Below, piece by piece: positions 58,344 to 64,000 of a stretch of 64,000 bases of DNA. The notes beneath the pieces are model-generated. The model was not told the origin of the DNA and did no database searches. It saw only the letters and a list, made by a program, of their open reading frames with translations. Positions within the stretch are counted from its first letter, which is position 1. Every line of letters starts with the position of its first letter. This DNA comes from Amorphophallus konjac (lineage: Eukaryota > Streptophyta > Magnoliopsida > Alismatales > Araceae): NCBI GenBank assembly GCA_022559845.1, contig CM040126.1:226182641-226246640 (forward strand), written 5' to 3'. Both the position numbers and the translations under genes were made by a program.

Positions 58344-58921
58344 AGCATATTTCACGATCTTCGGTTGTAAATGTTTCATTCATGTGAATTCTAAAAGAGA
58401 CCTTGATAAATTTGAACCTAAAAGTGAACTTGGAATTTTTCTAGGTTATTTCGAAAAGTCCAGAGCCTATAGGATATATAATATAAATTCTAAAAGTGTT
58501 GAGCATCACCACATGTTGTATTTGATGAGCATTCTAATCAATCTGAAACTGGTTTTTACAGAGACAAAACTGATGGTGAGATCCTTGAAAGTAAAGAAGA
58601 GCAGAATGTTGAACCTGCAGAAGAAGGTGAGACTGGTGGGTCTAGAGCTCAGGGGGAGGTAAATGCAGAGACAGGTAATCAGCTTACCAATATTAGAGTT
58701 CTTAGAGATCATCCTTTAGAAAATGTAATTGGTAATCTGAATAATCCTCCTAGGACTAGATCACATTTTAGGATAGAAAATGATCTGAACTCTTTTCCTC
58801 CAGTCTCACTGATAGAACCCAAAAACATAGATAGTGCTTTAAAAGATGAGCATTGGATAAATGCCATGCATGATGAGCTAAACCAATTTGAAAGGAACAA
58901 GGTATGGCACCTAGTCCCTAA
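58344..58921 (+). pseudogene. pol: S2 pol, part 2 (integrase tail to start of RT)
   Basis: S2 resumes after T2: [24 protein letters not shown], then LGIFLGYFEKSRAYRIYNINSKS, matching S3 51280-51420. A one-base shift near 58503-58506 precedes the PHVVFDEH equivalent. The acidic variable linker follows (GEILESKEEQN...). The frame reaches the beginning of reverse transcriptase ([23 protein letters not shown]), where S4 interrupts at 58922. Confidence 0.82.
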
Positions 58922-59973
58922 TGATAGGGTGCAAGGCCCGGATACAGAGGGGGGTGAATGTATCCCTCTTCAATATTGCCCAATTTAATCCCTGTAGCTA
59001 GACACAGTTGCGAAATAAAAACAATTGAGCGAATGAACAAACACTTGGAGCACGCCTATGCATTCATCTAGCGGAAGCAAAGGAAATCAATCAATCCACT
59101 GCACAGATGATTTTTTAGGTGGTTTGGTCCTCCAGACCTACGTCTACCCCTCACTCCAAACCGGAGTGAGGCTTCCACTAGCAACAGCTAGAACCGCAGA
59201 CTCAGTCTGCAAACAGGTGCTGCCTAACAGCTTGACCAGGGGAACAACCTCCCCTCTTCCTCCAGACCGGAGGGAAACCACTAGTGACTACACGTCACTA
59301 GCAACCAGAGACGAAGTCTCTCTTCCTCCAGACCAGGAGGGAACCCACAAGTGACTCCCAGCCACTTGCAACCGGAGACACAAGGTCTCCCTTCTCCTGA
59401 GTCCACAGGAGGAACCCGACCTCAAACCAGAGAGTCGGAAGAACAACGGTGAATAGATGAAAGAAAAACAATAAACGAAAATACAGCAATCAGAAAGCTG
59501 GAAATGAAATCACAATGTGGCTCTCGCAGGAACTGACTGGCCTGGATTTGATCCACGGTCCAGTAGGAAATAATCTTCTGATGAAGCTTCTTATCTCTCC
59601 TCGAGCTCTCTATCTATCTCTTTCTTTCTTCCTATTCTTTCTTCTTCCCTCTGCTCCTCTTTTTCTTTCTCTCACTGTCTACTCTTCTCTTTCTCTTTCT
59701 CTCGTTCTTCTTGACACTGGATCGTGGAGGCTCTCTCTATCTTTCTTTCTCTTTTCTCTTCTGTTTCTTCTTCTGCTACTCTCTGCCTCTCTACTACTCT
59801 CTTCTTCTACTTCTCTCACGATCTCACTCTCGATCACAATCTCCTTTTGTTTTTCTTCTTCTGCTTTCACTCTCTGCCTCTCTTCTTCTTTTTCTCCACA
59901 CTGGATCGTGCAGGCTCTCAGTGGCTCTCTGCTCCTTTGATCATGATCAGTCTTCTCCAGATGGAGAAGGCTT

Positions 59974-60074
59974 CTATTTATAGCAGTAGCAGCTAGGGCG
60001 TGTGCAGGGCTTGTGCCCTCTTTATCCAGAGATAACCTCAGATCACGTGCCAGATGCCAACCTTGGATCACGTG
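59974..60074 (-). promoter_or_regulatory. S4 core promoter
   Basis: On the minus strand two CACGTG boxes (60069-60074 and 60044-60049) precede tataaatag (59974-59982). The GGGCGGGAAC block of S1-S3 is not recognisable here. Confidence 0.6.
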
Positions 60075-60169
60075 CCCAAATATTTTTCTTCTCGAAGCAT
60101 ATACCTGTCAAACAGTCATAAGAGGATACACTGAGTAAGTTTATGTTTTGAACAGTGCACGTAGTATGT

Positions 60170-61570
60170 ATGCTAGCAGGCAATGTATAGACTTGATATT
60201 AATGATAACGAGTGTATAGACTTCATTTGTGAGATTGAACAAATGCAGATAGGGAAGTCTACACATTGAATTATGGATGCTCGGACATGCAGTCAACCAC
60301 TGTACAGACTTTAGATGCATGCATGCGATAGCAATGTACAAACTTGCTGGTTTGTAATGCAGAATGCACTTAAACAAAGTATGCACAATGAGGATGTATA
60401 GACTTTGATTTATGCATGCACAGACTTGTATAAAGAACATGTTGTACACACTTCAGACTCAGCTGCAAACTGAGCTAAAGAATGTATAGACTTGCTCAGC
60501 TATTAGCTAATGGATGTACTGACTTAATGAGATGTATAGACTTGTGTTCGTGCAACACACAGGCTGTACATACTTGATAGCCTGCAGCGATATACAGACT
60601 TGACGTTTAGGTGCATGAGAAAACAATGTACAGACTTGCTGTAATGAACGATGCCCAATGCATAGTGTATGGACTTAGAATGCATGAGACAGCAATGTAT
60701 AGACTTGCACGAGTAGGCGATAATGTATATACTTGATGCGGCTTCAAAGCAACCATGTGCAGACTTTACCGATGTACAGACTTCACGCGATGTATAGACT
60801 TAGTGTTCTGAACGTAGGTAAAGATAAGGAATGTATAGACTTTAAGTGTGGATGACCAGATAATGTATGGACTTGCACATATGCATGAACAAGTGGCGAT
60901 GTACAGACTTGGCCAATGTACAGACTTAGCTGCGAGATGCACACGATGTATAGACTTGATGCAGCAATGTAAAGACTTTGCGTCTAATGCCTGAAGCACA
61001 TGATGCAACAATGTATAGACTTGAACGCGTGCATGCTATGCGATGTACAGACTTTGCATCTATCAAAGTATGCACAACGAAAATGGATGCTCAAGTATGC
61101 AGTCAAAGAATGTACAGACTTAGTCTTGCGAACACAGGCTGTACAGACTTTGAATGATGCATAAGAGACATGAAATGCATTGGCTATACAGACTTGATCA
61201 ATTTACTGACTCTGTTGCATGCTTGCATCGACTTTATGTATGCATAATATGTTCGATGAAATGCCATGCAAACAAGATCAATTCATATGCAGACACGCTT
61301 GCAACGAACAATGTACTGACTATGCCATGCTCACAGTTATTGCATGTATCAACGATGTACAGTCTTGCTGTAATGATGCACAAACATAACAGAAAGGAAT
61401 GTACAAACTTTGTATGCCATGAAGGGATGTACAGACTTGTTGTGCCTGCAACTGACGATGTATAGACTTCGAATGCCTGTAGGCAAGAGAATGTATAGAC
61501 TTTGAATGCGTGAGTAATGCAGCAAGGCAATGTGCAGGACTTTATGTATGCAGTGATGCAATGTGTAGGA
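60170..61570. repeat. aagtctatacatt array (inverted) in the S4 LTR
   Basis: About 45 copies of (c/g)aatgta(t/c)agactt(g) on the plus strand, the reverse complement of the S3 motif. Spacing is irregular, roughly 20-40 bases. Sequence between the motifs does not align with S3 by eye, so the motif is conserved but the spacers are not. Confidence 0.88.
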
Positions 61571-61712
61571 CTTCCACAAGCAGACTTTATGATCTGACAG
61601 AATGACTGAACATATGAATGCTTTATGATCTGACAAAATGACTGAACATCACATGGTGACTCACAGTGTTTGACTCACATCAAAACCAATCATCAAAACC
61701 ACAGGCACAACA

Positions 61713-64000
61713 ATCTCCCCCTTTTTGATGATGGCAACACTGTGAGTCATTCTGATGACTTCAAACTATTCTCCCCCTTTGACTTCATCAAAAAAAAGAA
61801 AATAGTTTGAGAGGGAAGTTCAAACATAATTATGACTCAGCCAATTTCTCCCCCTTGTTATTATCAAGATGAACCATGGAGAGGTTTGAATGTAGAGATG
61901 CAGATGCAATAAGAAATGCAAGATCTCCCCCTAAATATATGAATGCAAGCACACAATTCTCCCCCTTTAAGAATTTCTATGCAGCAAGATTCATATGACA
62001 AGGAAGCTCCCCCTGAATAAATGGAATATTATGAGATGGATGAGAAGGAGACCATAGTGGCAATTAAGGATAAGTTCTGGTCATGAAGAATCAAGGACAG
62101 TGAGCAAAAGAGTTTCAAATAAGCTCCAAACACAAGGAATTCAACAAGATTTTCAAGGAGATACCAATCTCATAAATCCAAAACAGAATTTTTCAAAGTC
62201 TTCCATTATAAGGGCTTATGAATGAACTTTATTGATCAGCATGGTTTAAACCTGATGTAAGCAAAGTTTGTCAATAAAATTCTATATTTATATCTAAAAT
62301 CACGGTTTAATTAAAATGAACCAAGCCCTCATATTCATATCGTGATTAACCTCCCTTTCTCTTACACAATCAAATTTATTGACTTCTTTCGGAATTACAT
62401 TCACTAGTATTGAGATCAAGCAATTATGAAGTCAAGTGATTTTATCCAGGGTTATAGCAATTTGATTTTGTCATCAATATTCAAATATTACAATTTGTTC
62501 AACAAATTTTCATGCTACAAATTTTACGAGCACTCTAGTTCATTGCACACCTTGTAACAAGAGGATATACGTTTATCAGACGCCAATACCCCTAAGTACT
62601 TAGTGTGACTAACAGTCATGCTTTATATTAACAGAGTTAACATTTACACCTCATGACATACCTCAACTCATTTCTTTGATGAGTAAGATGTATTTCTCAG
62701 TGTGCATGCCATTGCTTTGGCAGATTATCAAACATTCTTAAGCAGAGTTAAATATGGCACCTCATGACACAATCCTTTGGACATGGTTTCTCAGTGACCA
62801 AAGTCATTGCTCTGACAATTATTTACCTTTTAGACATTTCTGAAAACTCATTTGCTTCAAATCAATACTAATTTCATGTACTTAACCAAATAAAGCCATG
62901 TATTCAATAGTGCAGATTTTAGAAGTTTTTACAAGACACAGCATGAAACAGTTGGTTAAAGTTTATTAAACATGATTCAGATATTTTTAAGAGATTTAAA
63001 GACAAACTCAATTGATACATTAAACTTAAACCACCTGAGTTATTTCAGACATTCATAAAATAGTATAATAGAAGATTCCTAGTTCAAGTGTTTTCAGATT
63101 TATGATCGAGACATGCCCTATTGAAATCTTCATGAATGACTGATAGAAGAGATTTAGCAAGAATAAGTGATTTTGGAGCCCATTGATTTCAAATATGATG
63201 AAGGTTTGTCAATAAAAATCAATGAAGAATAGAATATGCACACCAAGCAAGATATCAGGAGGTCAGGCATGCTTCAGGATTTTCAAGGTTAATATGCAAT
63301 GAATTCTGACATAAGTGTATGCATTTGACAACATGCATGCAGTGCATTGACTCCCCCTGACAATATGCATTCAATCAATCTTTTTGGGATTTTCAATGTA
63401 ATGAAATGCAATGCAATTAACTACATGTATGCAAAGACATGCAATGTTTGCCATGAAGACTGAACATATGACCTATGGTACTAGGCAGAGTACTTGGTCT
63501 AAAGGACCATCTCACACATAGTAAGAACCTCCAGACAGATTTCACCTGCCTTTTAGTAGCTTACCATTTAATATACCATAGTGGTCATGCATGATATCAC
63601 ATACAGGCTTCAAATTCAGTCTATTTAGATTTTCAGAAGTGCAAGTTCATTCTCATTTTACTATCTAAACAGACAATTCAGTATGGGCATAGAGAGGCAT
63701 GAATACTCATAGTGTGCAAATGATGACAATTATGCATGAATATATCAAGCAAGATATGCAGTTATCTAGAGCTCACAATTTCAGATAACATAGTTTAAAA
63801 CAAGTTTTCAGAACTGTCCTGGATAGTGCAATCCTAGGGGTTTCATTCTTGAGTGCCTTGGATTATTACCCCTTTTATTCATCAACTTCCAAGGCACACC
63901 TGCAACAAGGTTTATTTTGCATAAATAGGTACCCAAGATGTCTTGGGTCCTGAGCTAGCAGTTACACCTTTGGATGGTGCTCTCCTCATGTTCAACACTT
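61713..64000 (-). other. S4 3' non-coding region
   Basis: Multiple polypurine tracts appear as ctccccct at 61713, 61772, 61848, 61925, 61961, 62008 and 63351. Blocks shared with S3 lie at 62567-62605 and 63470-63560. The far right (63800-64000) contains a minus-strand stretch without a recognisable domain. No ORF is called. Confidence 0.6.

Larger units (their letters stand above)
28794..58921 (+). mobile_element. Sirevirus S2 (Ty1/copia), split by T2, cut by S4
   Basis: 5' LTR, primer site, gag, linker, protease and integrase run to 35313. T2 occupies 35314-58343. Pol resumes at 58344 and continues until S4 enters at 58922; the rest is off the right side. It is inserted in the right LTR of C and is itself host to T2 and S4. 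Confidence 0.85.
58922..61712 (-). repeat. S4 3' LTR
   Basis: On the minus strand it starts TGTTGTGCC (61712 leftward) and ends ...CCTATCA at 58922. It contains in order the motif array (61565-60170), two CACGTG sites, a TATA box, a GA-rich leader (complement of the CT-rich 59580-59900), a U5 with direct and inverted short repeats (59130-59420) and cacccccctct (complement at 58947-58957). ORFs in the CT-rich stretch are low-complexity artefacts. Length 2791 bp. Confidence 0.85.
58922..64000 (-). mobile_element. Sirevirus S4 (Ty1/copia), minus strand, right side cut
   Basis: 3' LTR (58922-61712) and 3' non-coding region (61713-64000) of a minus-strand Sirevirus; pol, gag and 5' LTR lie right of the window. 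It is inserted in S2 pol. The left target bases are cctaa at 58917-58921. Confidence 0.85.

Noticed and set aside
59515..59996. Leu/Ser/Phe-rich ORFs resembling membrane proteins
   Set aside because: Low-complexity CT-rich leader of the S4 LTR; several frames are open at once.

Overview
This window is repeat-only DNA from a flowering plant. It holds Ty1/copia Sireviruses, Ty3/gypsy chromoviruses (Tekay-like and one other) and a Tat-like gypsy element, all plant lineages. I found no host gene, tRNA, rRNA or CRISPR locus. The species cannot be fixed from the sequence.

The layout is a set of LTR retrotransposons nested in one another. Labels used here: Y, LTR of an unidentified element (46-1986), sitting in Z, a gypsy chromovirus of which only the integrase tail and chromodomain remain (1987-2541). 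S1 is a Sirevirus (about 4601-18791) interrupted by T1, a complete-length Tekay-like gypsy element (8157-17923, target duplication cacac). S1 is then cut by C, a minus-strand Tat-like element (18792-28793). C carries gag fused to an unrecognised domain and no reverse transcriptase. C's right LTR is cut by S2, a Sirevirus (from 28794). S2's pol is cut by T2, a second Tekay-like element (35314-58343, duplication agcat). T2's right LTR contains S3, the best preserved Sirevirus (45092-57711). After T2 ends, S2 pol resumes at 58344 and is cut at 58922 by S4, a minus-strand Sirevirus that runs off the right edge. The insertion order is therefore S1 before C before S2, and S2 before both T2 and S4. 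T2 precedes S3. T1 is also younger than S1.

No element here has a clean set of open genes. Gag and pol are broken mainly by TAG, TGA and TAA at positions where relatives have Gln, Arg or Trp, the pattern left by decay of methylated cytosine. S3 keeps the catalytic motifs of protease, integrase, reverse transcriptase and RNase H, and has near-identical LTRs, so it is the youngest dateable insertion.

The most striking unexplained signal is shared architecture. Almost every LTR family here carries its own array of short, degenerate, irregularly spaced motifs upstream of or around the promoter. They are dyads in Y, T1, T2 and C, and direct 13-15 bp motifs in S2, S3 and S4 (about 45 copies in each S3 LTR). 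Other leads are the C gag-fusion protein, a stop codon at the same place in front of the protease in three Sirevirus copies, and a 10-bp flanking duplication around S3.
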